Shown: positions 42,577-52,659, counted from the stretch's first letter. The stretch is DNA of 64,000 nt from Aquirufa beregesia (GCF_011090385.1 NZ_SEWW01000006.1:1-64000); one strand, 5' to 3'. The notes: generated by a model not told the origin, from the sequence alone. Translations and numbers: made by a program.

Positions 42577-45102
42577 ATGAGATTTTTCAGAAAAACACGA
42601 TATATATACCTTCCCATTATTTTATTATTGGTATGCCTAGTTAATCTTGCATCATTTGCTCAAACAACTACACAAAGCAAAAAAAATGTTGATGATTTGA
42701 CTGAAGATGAAGTCGCTATCTTTTATCAAAAAGCGCTTGATAGTGGCATGTCTGAAATGCAAATTGAGAAAGCAGCAAAAGCTCAAGGTTATACCGCCGC
42801 AGATATTGCGAAAATGAGAGAAAAATTAAGTACCCTCTCTACTAATTCAAAATCAGGGAATAAGGTAGAAGCTACAGAAAATACAGGAAATAGAATAACC
42901 GTTGGTAATTTAAGTAAACCTAAAAAAGAAGAAAATGCTAGCTCCAAGGAAGACCCTAGCTCTATGAATAACTCTAAGGTTAAAAAGTCCATCGAAGAGC
43001 AAATTTTCACTTTGGAGGAAAGAATATTTCTGTCACAACCATTAAATGTATATAACGACAGTTTAGTAAAAATCTATAAAGAGTTACAATTAAGAAGATC
43101 AAGAGCTTTAGAAAAAGTGGTATTTGGGGCTGATTTATTTGACACCGAAACGTTAAATTTCGAACCAGACCTTAAAATTGCCACACCTAGCAATTATTTA
43201 TTAGGTCCTGAAGATGAACTTAATATTGATATTTTTGGAGATGTCCTAGATAATTTCAAAGTTAAAGTCAGTACAGAAGGCACTGTAAAGATCTTGAATT
43301 TAAGCCCTATCTATGTGAACGGCTTGAGTATAGAGGCTGCATCCAATAGAATTATTGGACGGCTTCGTCAGTTATATCAAGGCTTAAATAAGCCAGGTAG
43401 TGGCTCTTCTGCCCAAGTAACTTTAGGAAATGTAAGAAGTATCAAAGTTACCTTAACGGGTGAAGTTAAGTTTCCAGGAAGTTATACCGTTTCATCACTT
43501 GCCACCATTTTTAATGCGCTTTATTTAGCAGGAGGACCAAGTGCCAATGGTTCTTTTAGAAACATCCGATTAATCCGAGGGAATAAAATTATAAGGAACT
43601 TAGACTTATACGACTTCTTACTCAAAGCAGATCAAAAAGACAACATTCATTTACAAGATCAAGATATCATCCGAATTTCTGATTATGAAACCCGAGTGGA
43701 ATTAATTGGCGAGGTAAAACGCCCCATGATTTTTGAAACCCTCAAAGGTGAAACCTTACAAGATATATTACGATTTGCAGGAGGATTTACGAATAAAGCC
43801 TATACATATTCCATTCCTGTAACACGTAATACATCCAGAGAATTAAAACTACTCAATATCACTCAAGATAAAGTGGCGAGTTTTTTACCTCAGAATGGTG
43901 ATAAATATATCATTGGCGGCATCATTGAAAGATTTGAAAATAGGGTAGAAATTGAAGGTGCCATATTTAGACCTGGCATGTATGCTTTAGAACCTGGGGT
44001 AAATACCGTAAAAGAATTAATCAAAAGAGCTGAAGGCGCTAGAGAAGATGCTTTTCTTAATAGAGCTACCATAACTCGTAGACAAGAAAATTTTGAACCT
44101 CAAATCATCTCCATTGATTTAGGAAAAATTTTACGAGGAGAAGTGGCGGACATTGCCCTACAAAGGGAGGATGTCGTCAAAGTATTTAGCGTTTCTAATT
44201 TAAAGGAAAAAAGAATCGTAAGTATTTTTGGTGAAGTTAATCGAGAGGGTGATTTTGAATATAAAGAGGGCATGAAGGTAGGAGATTTAATATTAGAAGC
44301 TAAAGGATTTAAAGATGGGGCTAGTTATTCGAAACTAGAATTAGCTCGACGAATTGTAACACATGGATTGGGAAGTGTTTCAGATGAGAAAGTTGACATA
44401 ATCACATTCGACATCAATGGTAATTTAGAGATTTCAAATAAAGGAAGCCAATTTGTTCTATCTCCTTTTGATATACTTTCAATTAGAAAATCCCCCGATT
44501 ATGAAAAACAGAGGTATATTTCTATTCAAGGGATGGTTAACTATCCTGGGGTTTATGCACTCAAGAACAATCAGAAAAAGATTTCCGATTTCATTGAGTT
44601 ATCTGGTGGACTTAAAGCAGGTGCATTTTTAGAAGGGGCTCAATTGTATAGAAATTCAGAAATTGTTGGAATCAATATCGAAGAGGTCATAGCTAAGCCA
44701 AATTCAAAAGACAATATATACTTGATGGCCAAGGATTCCATATATGTACCTAGAATAGATCAAACAGTAAAATTATCAGGCGCACTTCAAAACCCAATTT
44801 CTGTCACATATAAACCCGATTTCAAACTAAGCGATTATATCGCTGAAGCTGGTGGATATGCTACCAATGCGATAAAAAGTCATGTATATGTGAAAAACCC
44901 CAATGGGATTTCTAGTAAAACTAAAAAGTTTCTCTTTTTCAAGAGTTACCCTAAAGTATTACCTGGATCAGAAATTATTGTTGATGGTATACCTATAGGG
45001 GCAAAAAAAGGTTTAACTACGGGTGAAGTCATGGGCATAACCACTAGCTTAGCTTCATTCTCCTTAACCTTAATTTACTTAATTAATCAGATTATCAAAT
45101 AA
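42577..45102 (+). CDS. Large multi-SLBB polysaccharide export protein (Wza-like)
   Basis: 841-residue envelope protein. Signal peptide about 1-29 (VNLASFAQ) without a lipobox, unlike Wza. An N-terminal helical segment at about 40-85 (SEMQIEKAAKAQGYTAADIA) precedes a polysaccharide-export domain at about 205-300 (NYLLGPEDELNIDIFGD) and a series of SLBB beta-grasp domains (TGEVKFPGSYTVSS, IGEVKRPMIFETL, EGAIFRPGMYALEPG, FGEVNREGDFEYKEG, QGMVNYPGVYAL, SGALQNPISVTY). A C-terminal helix (SLASFSLTLIYLINQIIK) is probably membrane-spanning. Predicted outer-membrane channel for an exopolysaccharide, paired with the Wzz-like gene 8 bases downstream. Confidence 0.9.
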   Translation: MRFFRKTRYIYLPIILLLVCLVNLASFAQTTTQSKKNVDDLTEDEVAIFYQKALDSGMSEMQIEKAAKAQGYTAADIAKMREKLSTLSTNSKSGNKVEATENTGNRITVGNLSKPKKEENASSKEDPSSMNNSKVKKSIEEQIFTLEERIFLSQPLNVYNDSLVKIYKELQLRRSRALEKVVFGADLFDTETLNFEPDLKIATPSNYLLGPEDELNIDIFGDVLDNFKVKVSTEGTVKILNLSPIYVNGLSIEAASNRIIGRLRQLYQGLNKPGSGSSAQVTLGNVRSIKVTLTGEVKFPGSYTVSSLATIFNALYLAGGPSANGSFRNIRLIRGNKIIRNLDLYDFLLKADQKDNIHLQDQDIIRISDYETRVELIGEVKRPMIFETLKGETLQDILRFAGGFTNKAYTYSIPVTRNTSRELKLLNITQDKVASFLPQNGDKYIIGGIIERFENRVEIEGAIFRPGMYALEPGVNTVKELIKRAEGAREDAFLNRATITRRQENFEPQIISIDLGKILRGEVADIALQREDVVKVFSVSNLKEKRIVSIFGEVNREGDFEYKEGMKVGDLILEAKGFKDGASYSKLELARRIVTHGLGSVSDEKVDIITFDINGNLEISNKGSQFVLSPFDILSIRKSPDYEKQRYISIQGMVNYPGVYALKNNQKKISDFIELSGGLKAGAFLEGAQLYRNSEIVGINIEEVIAKPNSKDNIYLMAKDSIYVPRIDQTVKLSGALQNPISVTYKPDFKLSDYIAEAGGYATNAIKSHVYVKNPNGISSKTKKFLFFKSYPKVLPGSEIIVDGIPIGAKKGLTTGEVMGITTSLASFSLTLIYLINQIIK

Positions 45103-45110
45103 GCTTATTA

Positions 45111-46214
45111 ATGACAAAAGAAAACTTCCATGAAAGTCCGATTGAAAAGGAGGAAGAAATCTCTATCAACGTAGCAGAGATCTTTCAAGCTATCAAATCG
45201 CACTTCATATTAATTTTAGCTATATCTGTAACCTTCGCAGCTTTAGGAGCAGTCTATTCATTAACCATTCCCAATGAATATGTATCTACGGTAAAGCTAT
45301 TACCAGAAATTGATTCAAAATCTGCAGGAAGCAATTTAGGTGGACTTAAATCCCTAGCTGGTTTAGCGGGGGTTGATTTAGGTAGTGGTTCAGGAGTTGA
45401 TGTCGTTAGACCTGAAATTTATCCGAGTGTATTACAAAGTACCCCATTTCTACAAGAAGCATTAAAAAGTAATATCTATGTTCAAAAACGAAAGAAATGG
45501 TTAAGCGTTTACGACTATTTAATTACTTCGCCTGAACTACCCCCCATTCAGTTATTTGGGGCTAAATCAGATGAATTAAAGAAAGATGAAAATCCAACTA
45601 TTTTACCAAAAGAAGGTTTATCTCCTGAGTTAATCAAATTAAATAAAAAAGAATTAGCCGGTATTATTAATTTAAAAAAGAGGATTTCAGCTGAAACAGA
45701 CAAAAAAAATGGGATGGTTACTATCTCCGTAAAATTAACAGATCCCGTTGCAGCAGCCACTTTAATCAGTTTTACCCAAAACTATTTAACTAAATATGTA
45801 ACTAATTACCGGACAGAAAAGGCAAGAAAAGAACTGAATTTTTTACAGGATCGCCATGAAGAATCAAGAAAAACGTATGACAATGCCTTAAGTAGGTTAT
45901 CTGCTTACAAGGATCAACATAGAAATACATTTTTACAAGTAGCTAAGGATCAGGAAAAAAAAATGCAGTATGAAGTGGATCTAGCATTTAATATTTATTC
46001 TAGCATTAGTACTCAAATGGCTGATGCAGCGGTTAAAATTCAAAGAGAAACACCCGTTTTTAAGGTATTAGAGCCTGCCCAAATCTCACTAGAAAAATCT
46101 GAACCTAAACGAAGCATTATCACCATTGGATTCTTATTTTTCGGATTATTCATTTCCTTAGTCATTGTATTTTTCAAAACGATTAATTTGAAACAAGTGC
46201 TTAGTAGCAAGTAG
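45111..46214 (+). CDS. Wzz/chain-length-determinant-like polysaccharide co-polymerase
   Basis: 367-residue inner-membrane protein with a Wzz-type domain: first transmembrane helix about 32-53 (FILILAISVTFAALGAVYSL), extracytoplasmic region with TIPNEYVSTVKLLPE, a coiled-coil-prone stretch about 235-300, and a second helix near 335-355 (ITIGFLFFGLFISLVIVFF) preceded by the proline-containing EPAQISLEKSEPKRS. No tyrosine kinase domain is fused. It controls chain length with the upstream export protein. No glycosyltransferase or polymerase genes follow, so the repeat-unit locus must be elsewhere. Ends at a bidirectional terminator. Confidence 0.88.
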   Translation: MTKENFHESPIEKEEEISINVAEIFQAIKSHFILILAISVTFAALGAVYSLTIPNEYVSTVKLLPEIDSKSAGSNLGGLKSLAGLAGVDLGSGSGVDVVRPEIYPSVLQSTPFLQEALKSNIYVQKRKKWLSVYDYLITSPELPPIQLFGAKSDELKKDENPTILPKEGLSPELIKLNKKELAGIINLKKRISAETDKKNGMVTISVKLTDPVAAATLISFTQNYLTKYVTNYRTEKARKELNFLQDRHEESRKTYDNALSRLSAYKDQHRNTFLQVAKDQEKKMQYEVDLAFNIYSSISTQMADAAVKIQRETPVFKVLEPAQISLEKSEPKRSIITIGFLFFGLFISLVIVFFKTINLKQVLSSK

Positions 46215-46242
46215 AATAATACCTGATTAATGTTTAAACCAT

Positions 46243-46274
46243 AAAAAGGCCGATTCTTTCGAATCGGCCTTTTT
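46243..46274. terminator. Bidirectional terminator between wzz-like and infB
   Basis: Perfect 14-bp stem AAAAAGGCCGATTC (46243-46256), loop TTTC, GAATCGGCCTTTTT (46261-46274). Serves both convergent units. Confidence 0.92.
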
Positions 46275-46293
46275 ATATTATCATGCATTGAAA

Positions 46294-49104
46294 CTATTTC
46301 AATGTACGTTTTACTTCTTTCATTTCGTAACATTCAATGGTATCTCCAACCTCTAGGTCATTGAAGTTCTTGATGGACAATCCACATTCGTAACCAAACT
46401 TCACTTCCGCGACATCGTCTTTAAAACGTTTTAAAGCAGAAATTTCACCTTCGTGTACAACCACAAAGTCACGAATCACACGAATTTTATTAGCCCGCTT
46501 AACTGTTCCATCCAATACATAACAGCCTGCTACCGTACCAATCTTTGAAATTTTGAATACATCACGCACTTCTATATTCGAGGTAATTACCTCTTCAAAT
46601 GTAGGTGCTAACATCCCTTCCATAGCGGCTTTGATTTCATCAATCGCTTGGTAGATAATGGAGTAGTTTCTAATTTCAATTTGCTCTGCTTCAGCCAATT
46701 TACGGGCATTCACTGATGGACGAACTTGGAATGCAATAATAACTGCATCCGAAGTAGAAGCCAAGGCCACATCAGATTCAGAAACCTGACCTACCCCTTT
46801 ATGAATAATTCTCACTTGAACTTCTTCGGTAGATAGCTTTAATAAGGAATCAGACAACGCTTCTACTGAACCATCCACGTCACCTTTAACAATCACATTC
46901 AACTCACGGAAACTACCGATGGCCTTACGGCGACCAATTTCTTCCAAAGTAATATGTTTTCTAGTACGTAAAGATTGCTCACGTAAAATTTGCTCACGCT
47001 TATTCGCTATTTCACGAGCTTCACGCTCATTTTCTAAGCAAAGTAATTTATCTCCCGCTTGAGGAGCACCATTCAATCCTAATACCTGAACGGGGGTTGA
47101 TGGACCAGCTTTTTTGATTTTACTTCCGTGGTGATCAAACATGGCCTTAACACGACCATAATTATCTCCAGCCAACATCATATCTCCAATGTTTAAAGTA
47201 CCCGCTTGAATTAATAGCGTAGTCACATATCCACGGCCTTTGTCTAATTCTGCTTCAATAACAGAACCAACCGCCTTCTTATTTGGATTAGCTTTTAAAT
47301 CTAATAATTCCGCTTCCAACAATACCTTTTCCAACAGGTCATCAATACCTAATCCTGATTTAGAAGAAATTTCCTGGCATTGGTATTTACCACCCCAATC
47401 TTCTACTAACATATTCATGGCAGCTAACTCCTCACGAACTTTATCTGGATTAGCTCCATCTTTATCTACTTTAGAGAAAGCAAATACGATAGGTACACCT
47501 GCCACCATGGCGTGGTTAATAGCTTCCTTAGTTTGAGGCATGACAGAATCATCCGCCGCAATAACAATAATAACTACGTCGGTAATTTTAGCACCCCTAG
47601 CACGCATAGCGGTAAACGCTTCGTGACCTGGCGTATCTAAGAAAGTGACTTTTTTACCTGATTCTGTTTGAACAGAATAGGCTCCAATATGCTGAGTAAT
47701 ACCTCCTGCTTCTCCGGCAGCTACTTTGGCGCGACGAATATAATCCAATAAGGATGTTTTACCGTGGTCAACGTGACCCATGATGGTAACAATCGGAGCT
47801 CTTGGAACTAAGTCGGCAGGATCATCTTCAATTTCTACTTCAACAGCATCAATTTCTTCTTCTGCTGAAATAAAACTCACTTCAAACCCAAACTCATCGG
47901 CAATAATCGTAATCGCTTCAGCATCCAAACGTTGATTGATTGAAACGAACATACCCAAACTCATACAAGTAGAGATAACTTCATTCACGGAAACATCCAT
48001 CAAAGAAGCTAAATCACTCGCTGAAATAAATTCGGTTACTTTTAAAATTTTTGATTCTTCATCTTCCGCTAATTGACGAGCCTCATCCGCTTCTGCGCGT
48101 TCTCTACGCTTAACTCGTCGCTTATCCGCTCCAAAACTCTGCTTGTTGGTTGCCCCTTGCAAACGAGCCATGGTAGCCTTAATCTGCTCTTGAATATCTT
48201 TATCAGAAAGCTCTTCCTTCGGCCCACCTGGTTTAGCACCTGGAACAGCTGGTTTTTTCCCAAAGTCCTTTTTCTTAAAGTCGCCCCCTCCTCCAGCTGG
48301 TGCCGGACGATTCGTCGTATCATTGGAAACTGGTCTCTTTTCTTCTTTGATAATACGCTTTCTCTTGTGTTTTTTGTCACCAGAGCGATCACTTGGAGTA
48401 GGTAATTCTATTTTACCTAAAACGGTAAGACCCTTTAATGTCTCCCCTTTCGCTTCAATTAACTGAATAGTATCAGGAGTTGTTGACTCCACTACTGGAG
48501 GGGCAACAGGTGCTACTGGAGCAACTACAGGCTTTACTTCCTCCTTGATTGGTTCAACCACTTCTTGAATAGGCTCCACTTTAGCTTCAGGTACCACTGG
48601 AGCAACAGGCTCTACCACTTTTTCTTCTACTACTTTGGGAGCCTCCGCTTGTTTCTCAACTGGCTTTGGCGTAATAGGATGGCCTTTTTTGTCTAAATCG
48701 ATTCTACCCAATACTTTTAAACCCATTGGTCTAGGTTCCTCTTCTTGAGCTGGTTCAGGTTTAGCAACCTCCACCACTGGAACTTCAACAACTGGAACAG
48801 GCTCAGGAGCAGGAGCCACTACCTCTACCACTGGGGCAGGTTCAGGCTTTTTCTCCACCACCACCACAACAGGTTCTGGCACAACTACTTCTTCAACAGC
48901 TTTTTTAGGCGCTTCGGAGGCTTCCAAAATATGATTCGCATCATATTCTCTAGCCAATAAGCTAAGCTGCTCAAAATTTAATTTGGCATTTGGGTTATTA
49001 TCAATTTTGTGACCCTTAGCAGAAAGAAACTGAAGGATCGTAGACGTCCCCACGTTTATTTGTTTTGCTACAAGGCTCAATCGCATTGTCTTTTCTTCTG
49101 CCAT
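46294..49104 (-). CDS. infB: Translation initiation factor IF-2
   Basis: 936-residue IF-2, the GTPase delivering fMet-tRNA to the ribosome. A short IF2_N-like start ([18 protein letters not shown]) is followed by a long low-complexity linker rich in Pro, Glu, Val and Ala (about residues 65-330), then a second N-domain. The G domain starts near 435: [17 protein letters not shown] (G1), [10 protein letters not shown] (G2), [12 protein letters not shown] (G3), [12 protein letters not shown] (G4). The C-terminal domains carry [12 protein letters not shown] and [13 protein letters not shown]. Last gene of rimP-nusA-infB, 41 bases behind nusA. Confidence 0.98.
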   Translation of the reverse strand: MAEEKTMRLSLVAKQINVGTSTILQFLSAKGHKIDNNPNAKLNFEQLSLLAREYDANHILEASEAPKKAVEEVVVPEPVVVVVEKKPEPAPVVEVVAPAPEPVPVVEVPVVEVAKPEPAQEEEPRPMGLKVLGRIDLDKKGHPITPKPVEKQAEAPKVVEEKVVEPVAPVVPEAKVEPIQEVVEPIKEEVKPVVAPVAPVAPPVVESTTPDTIQLIEAKGETLKGLTVLGKIELPTPSDRSGDKKHKRKRIIKEEKRPVSNDTTNRPAPAGGGGDFKKKDFGKKPAVPGAKPGGPKEELSDKDIQEQIKATMARLQGATNKQSFGADKRRVKRRERAEADEARQLAEDEESKILKVTEFISASDLASLMDVSVNEVISTCMSLGMFVSINQRLDAEAITIIADEFGFEVSFISAEEEIDAVEVEIEDDPADLVPRAPIVTIMGHVDHGKTSLLDYIRRAKVAAGEAGGITQHIGAYSVQTESGKKVTFLDTPGHEAFTAMRARGAKITDVVIIVIAADDSVMPQTKEAINHAMVAGVPIVFAFSKVDKDGANPDKVREELAAMNMLVEDWGGKYQCQEISSKSGLGIDDLLEKVLLEAELLDLKANPNKKAVGSVIEAELDKGRGYVTTLLIQAGTLNIGDMMLAGDNYGRVKAMFDHHGSKIKKAGPSTPVQVLGLNGAPQAGDKLLCLENEREAREIANKREQILREQSLRTRKHITLEEIGRRKAIGSFRELNVIVKGDVDGSVEALSDSLLKLSTEEVQVRIIHKGVGQVSESDVALASTSDAVIIAFQVRPSVNARKLAEAEQIEIRNYSIIYQAIDEIKAAMEGMLAPTFEEVITSNIEVRDVFKISKIGTVAGCYVLDGTVKRANKIRVIRDFVVVHEGEISALKRFKDDVAEVKFGYECGLSIKNFNDLEVGDTIECYEMKEVKRTLK

Positions 49105-49145
49105 AAAAATTACAAAATACTATAATTCATTCAATGTGTTACAAC

Positions 49146-50393
49146 TTACTCAAATTCAGCACGAAGTATCGATAAGATATCTTCGATCGTCTCCTCTTCC
49201 AACTCCGTTCTACGCTCTAACTCTTCTTTAGATAAAGCTAAAACTTGCTTGGCTGTATCCAAACCTATTTTATGTAGCTCACCCAAAATCCAAGCGTCAA
49301 TGTCATCAGAGAATTCATTCAATTCTACATCCTCCTCGTCCAATTCATCCTTAGGAACATCACGGAAGACGTCAATTTCATATCCCACTAACTTACCCGC
49401 TAATTTAATGTTTTGACCTCCACGACCAATCGCCATGGAAACTTGATCTGAGTTTAAGAATACCGAAATACGCTTACGCTCTTTATCTATGGTCATTGAG
49501 TTCAATTTAGCTGGACTCAACGTTCTAGCTACTAATAACTCTAAATTATCGGTGAAGTTAATCACGTCAATATTTTCATTCTGCAATTCACGAACAATAC
49601 CATGAATACGTGATCCTTTCATACCCACGCAAGCTCCAACTGGATCAATGCGGTCATCATAGGATTCAACAGCTACTTTAGCACGCTCACCTGGTTCACG
49701 AACGATCTTGCGGATTGTAATGGTTCCATCATAAATTTCTGGAATCTCTTGTTCAAACAAACGCTCCAAAAATACCGGTGAAATACGTGAAAGAATGATA
49801 CGTGGTGTACCATTCGCCATTTCTACCTTATGAATAATGGCTTTAATGGTTTCCCCTTTCTTGAAACGATCCTTAGGAATCATTTCCGTTTTTGGCAAAA
49901 TCAATTCATTGTCTTCGCTATCCAATAAGATTAACTCACGACCTAAAATTTGGTATACTTCAGAGCTCACCAATTCCCCTACTAAATCTTTATATTTATC
50001 ATAAAGACTTTCCTTCTCTATATCCTTAATTTTCTGAATCAAAGTCTGACGGGCTGTTTGAACCACACGACGACCAAAATCCTCTAGTTTAATCAATTCA
50101 GCTACCTCTTCACCAATCTCAAAATCGGGCTCGATTAATTTCGCTTCTGACAATGGAATTTTATCAAAATCCCAAATATCCTCTGAATTATCGTCCACGA
50201 TTTCACGTGTACGCCACATCTCTAAATCGCCACTCTCGGGATTGATAATCACATTGAAGTTTTCATCGGAACCAAATTTCTTACGAATCATGGTACGAAA
50301 CACATCCTCCAAAACCGCAATCATCGACGGCTTATCAATGTTCTTTTCCCGAGCAAACTCTGCAAATGACGAAATTAATTCAACACTGTTCAT
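49146..50393 (-). CDS. nusA: Transcription termination/antitermination factor NusA
   Basis: 415-residue NusA. The N-terminal RNA-polymerase-binding domain is at about 1-125, then S1 (about 130-200), then two KH domains with the signatures DPVGACVGMKGSRIHGIV and SMAIGRGGQNIKLAGKL. A short acidic linker leads to one C-terminal helix-hairpin-helix-like segment (AKQVLALSKEELERRTELEE). It controls pausing and termination. Second gene of rimP-nusA-infB, 16 bases behind rimP. Confidence 0.97.
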   Translation of the reverse strand: MNSVELISSFAEFAREKNIDKPSMIAVLEDVFRTMIRKKFGSDENFNVIINPESGDLEMWRTREIVDDNSEDIWDFDKIPLSEAKLIEPDFEIGEEVAELIKLEDFGRRVVQTARQTLIQKIKDIEKESLYDKYKDLVGELVSSEVYQILGRELILLDSEDNELILPKTEMIPKDRFKKGETIKAIIHKVEMANGTPRIILSRISPVFLERLFEQEIPEIYDGTITIRKIVREPGERAKVAVESYDDRIDPVGACVGMKGSRIHGIVRELQNENIDVINFTDNLELLVARTLSPAKLNSMTIDKERKRISVFLNSDQVSMAIGRGGQNIKLAGKLVGYEIDVFRDVPKDELDEEDVELNEFSDDIDAWILGELHKIGLDTAKQVLALSKEELERRTELEEETIEDILSILRAEFE

Positions 50394-50409
50394 TGCTATC
50401 TCTCTTTTT

Positions 50410-50886
50410 TTATTGAAATGACACTTGTACTTTAATTTTATCTATATCTGCCAAAGGAAACCACGTGGATTCCTTAGCCACTATCACGCGATGTTTCAGC
50501 GTTTTTTCTGTTAATATTTCAATCGAATCTTCCTTGTAAGCCAGTAAAGCCCCCTCAATCTGCCCTTCTTTCTTCATCCAAACCTTGACCTTGCGACCTA
50601 TGTTCTTTTGAAACTGCCAACCCTGTGTTAATGGGAAATCCAAACCCGGAGAAGAAACTTCTAAATTATAAGCCTCCTCAATCCATACATTTTCTTCGAT
50701 GTGATGGGCCAATTTACGACTCAACAAAGCACATTCATCAATGGAAATACCTTCTAATGTATCCACTAAGATCGTTACTAGGCTACGCTTAGCTCCTTGA
50801 GAAACCTGCAAATCCACTAAAAAAATAGGACCATCTCCCACATAAGCCAACAACCACTCCCTAATTTTTTCTGATAAATCACCCAT
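50410..50886 (-). CDS. rimP: Ribosome maturation factor RimP
   Basis: 158-residue RimP, needed for 30S subunit assembly. Motifs: FLVDLQVSQGAKRSLVTILVD, then ISIDECALLSRKLAHHIEE, the conserved YNLEVSSPGLDFPLT, and the SH3-like C-terminal half (GRKVKVWMK, ALLAYKEDSIEIL). First gene of the conserved rimP-nusA-infB operon. Its leader carries a terminator-like hairpin ending 21 bases before the ATG, listed separately. Confidence 0.95.
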   Translation of the reverse strand: MGDLSEKIREWLLAYVGDGPIFLVDLQVSQGAKRSLVTILVDTLEGISIDECALLSRKLAHHIEENVWIEEAYNLEVSSPGLDFPLTQGWQFQKNIGRKVKVWMKKEGQIEGALLAYKEDSIEILTEKTLKHRVIVAKESTWFPLADIDKIKVQVSFQ

Positions 50887-50898
50887 GCTTTTTCAATT

Positions 50899-50930
50899 GA
50901 AAACAAAAAGAGGGATTAAAAACCCCTCTT
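50899..50930 (-). terminator. Terminator-like hairpin in the rimP-nusA-infB leader (possible attenuator)
   Basis: Read on the minus strand: AAGAGGG, a 9-base loop GTTTTTAAT, CCCTCTT, then TTTGTTTTC, i.e. a stem with a U-rich tail, 12 bases before the rimP ATG (50886). No minus-strand gene lies upstream to need a terminator, since fabI starts at 51094 on the other strand. It is therefore best read as a leader attenuator. The reverse orientation lacks a T-tract. Confidence 0.6.
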
Positions 50931-50949
50931 CATTTCTTAAATTTCCTCT

Positions 50950-50979
50950 GCAATTTACGCATAATTTTCTAAATAACAA
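50950..50979 (-). promoter_or_regulatory. Promoter-like sequence for rimP-nusA-infB
   Basis: On the minus strand: TTG (50979-50977), 19 bases, TAAATTGC (50957-50950), one or two mismatches to TAnnTTTG. A start point near 50945 would give a leader of about 58 bases that includes the hairpin. Confidence 0.35.
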
Positions 50980-51093
50980 CCCATTCAGCAAATAGAATGG
51001 TATTTGAGATGGATAAATCCATTCAATTCTGAGAAAAAATTCGTTACTTTGGAGGCAAAATCACAAAATTTCAATCGATCTAGATCGCTTCTT

Positions 51094-51909
51094 ATGGCAT
51101 ATCAATTACTAAAAGGAAAAAGAGGTATTATCTCAGGCGCATTAAATGAAGATTCCATCGCCTGGAAAATTGCAGAAAGAGCTCACGAAGAAGGAGCCAC
51201 TTTCACCTTGACTAATGCTCCACTCGCTATGCGTATGGGCGAAATCAATCACCTAGCCGAAAAATGCGGTGCTAAAGTAATCGGTGCTGATGCCACGTCG
51301 ATTGAAGACTTAGAAAAATTATACGATGAGTCCATCGAATTTTTAGGCGGGCCAATCGACTTTGTACTACATTCCATTGGCATGAGTACCAATATTCGTA
51401 AAGGACGTGAATATGGAGATTTAAACTACGAATGGTTTTTAAAATCATTGGATGTTTCTGCTCTTTCTTTTCATAAAATGCTACAAGTAGCTCAGAAAAA
51501 AGATGCTATCGCCCAAGGAGGTTCTGTAGTGGCACTTTCTTACATTGCGGCTCAACGTTCATTCCCTGATTATACGGATATGGCTCAAGCCAAAGCGATG
51601 CTTGAATCCATTGCTAGATCTTATGGCTACCATTATGGCAAAGCCAAAGGGGTACGTATCAATACTGTTTCCCAATCGCCTACCAAGACCACAGCAGGAA
51701 CTGGAATTAGTGGTTTCAATGCTTTCTATGAGTACGCAAATCAAATGTCTCCTTTAGGAAACGCTACAGCTGATGAATGTGCTGATTATGTCATCACCTT
51801 ATTTTCAGATTTAACTCGTAAAGTAACGATGCAAAACTTATTCCATGATGGAGGATTTTCTTGCGTGGGTATTTCTGAGGAAATCGTTGAAAAAATGGAA
51901 AAACAATAA
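51094..51909 (+). CDS. fabI: Enoyl-ACP reductase (NADH)
   Basis: 271-residue FabI, the last step of the fatty acid elongation cycle and the target of triclosan-type inhibitors. Short-chain dehydrogenase fold with the FabI cofactor motif RGIISGALNEDSIAWKIA, LHSIGMS, and the catalytic set Tyr150, Tyr160 and Lys167 in SYIAAQRSFPDYTDMAQAKA (Tyr-x6-Lys). The open frame runs up to a TTG at 51004, but those 30 residues have no counterpart in FabI and cover the promoter region; the ATG at 51094 (MAYQLLKGKRG) is chosen. Confidence 0.96.
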   Translation: MAYQLLKGKRGIISGALNEDSIAWKIAERAHEEGATFTLTNAPLAMRMGEINHLAEKCGAKVIGADATSIEDLEKLYDESIEFLGGPIDFVLHSIGMSTNIRKGREYGDLNYEWFLKSLDVSALSFHKMLQVAQKKDAIAQGGSVVALSYIAAQRSFPDYTDMAQAKAMLESIARSYGYHYGKAKGVRINTVSQSPTKTTAGTGISGFNAFYEYANQMSPLGNATADECADYVITLFSDLTRKVTMQNLFHDGGFSCVGISEEIVEKMEKQ

Positions 51910-51938
51910 TCATTTTCTTATTTCATCGAGGCTTTACA

Positions 51939-52484
51939 TTGAACCTACCGTCTGCTTTTATTCGTATTTTCCTGTGGCTAGTAATGGGTATAGTACCTGC
52001 ATTAGCCACAGCTGAAATATTCCCTAATCCTCCTGAAAGTGCTATTCGATTATTCTACATTCAGCGTAGTTCCAATTCGAATGTGGTGATTTATGATGCC
52101 AATTTAACAGCTAGTAAAACGCTGAATGCTAAAAGTCCTGTACACACCTATTGGATTCGCTATGCGGAAAAAGGCCAACAAGAAGAATTATCTTCCATTC
52201 AAAAAACCTTAGCCTATGGGTTGTATACAAATAAAATCAATAGTGAATTAGAACCTTCCTATGAAGGTTATTTCTTGGCCTATCGTAAAAGAAAATTTGT
52301 TGTCAAACTGGATCCCAAAGGTGTACCTATCGCACTATTCCCCATCAATGGGAGGCTGCAAGTATTAAAACGAGTGTTTGTCAGTGTGGATGAAAGTAAA
52401 TTCATGCCTTCTGTCAATTACATTGAATTATTTGGCAAAGACCCTGTTTCAGGGAAGGACGTCTATGAGCGATTTAAGCCTTAA
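51939..52484 (+). CDS. DUF4833 family exported protein
   Basis: 181-residue protein matching DUF4833: RLFYIQRSSNSNVVIYDANL, then NAKSPVHTYWIRYAEKGQQ and LSSIQKTLAYGLYTNK. The N-terminus is a signal peptide (AFIRIFLWLVMGIVPALATA). It starts with TTG; the only nearby ATG (51984) would remove most of the signal peptide, so TTG is retained as start. Role unknown. It follows fabI by 29 bases and may share its transcript. A 33-bp palindrome begins 7 bases after its stop. Confidence 0.78.
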   Translation: MNLPSAFIRIFLWLVMGIVPALATAEIFPNPPESAIRLFYIQRSSNSNVVIYDANLTASKTLNAKSPVHTYWIRYAEKGQQEELSSIQKTLAYGLYTNKINSELEPSYEGYFLAYRKRKFVVKLDPKGVPIALFPINGRLQVLKRVFVSVDESKFMPSVNYIELFGKDPVSGKDVYERFKP

Positions 52485-52491
52485 CATTTGT

Positions 52492-52524
52492 AACGCTGTC
52501 AAGGTTTAAAACCTTGACAGCGTT
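52492..52524. repeat. 33-bp REP-like palindrome, copy 4
   Basis: AACGCTGTCAAGGTTT and its exact complement, directly behind the DUF4833 stop codon. Identical in sequence to copy 3. Confidence 0.9.
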
Positions 52525-52574
52525 GGTAAAATTGCCTTTTTAAAATTAAAAACTCCTTCAACTTATTGGATTAA

Positions 52575-52608
52575 TTTTCTAAATATCAATTCATTGGTAT
52601 TTAGAAAA
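52575..52608. repeat. 16-bp inverted repeat between two palindromes
   Basis: TTTTCTAAATATCAAT (52575-52590) and ATTGGTATTTAGAAAA (52593-52608), two-base gap, one mismatch that pairs as G-T. It lies centrally between palindrome copies 4 and 5. Confidence 0.7.
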
Positions 52609-52659
52609 CTTTATCCGTTTTAAGCCTTCTTGAAAAGCATAAAAAAGATAAATTTGACT

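Noticed and set aside
48069-48960. Several frames opposite or shifted within the infB linker
   Set aside because: Low-complexity Pro/Glu/Val repeats of IF-2 leave other frames open; they have no family features.
51004-51093. N-terminal extension of FabI
   Set aside because: Begins at TTG, not seen in FabI, and spans the promoter-like region; ATG 51094 fits the family.
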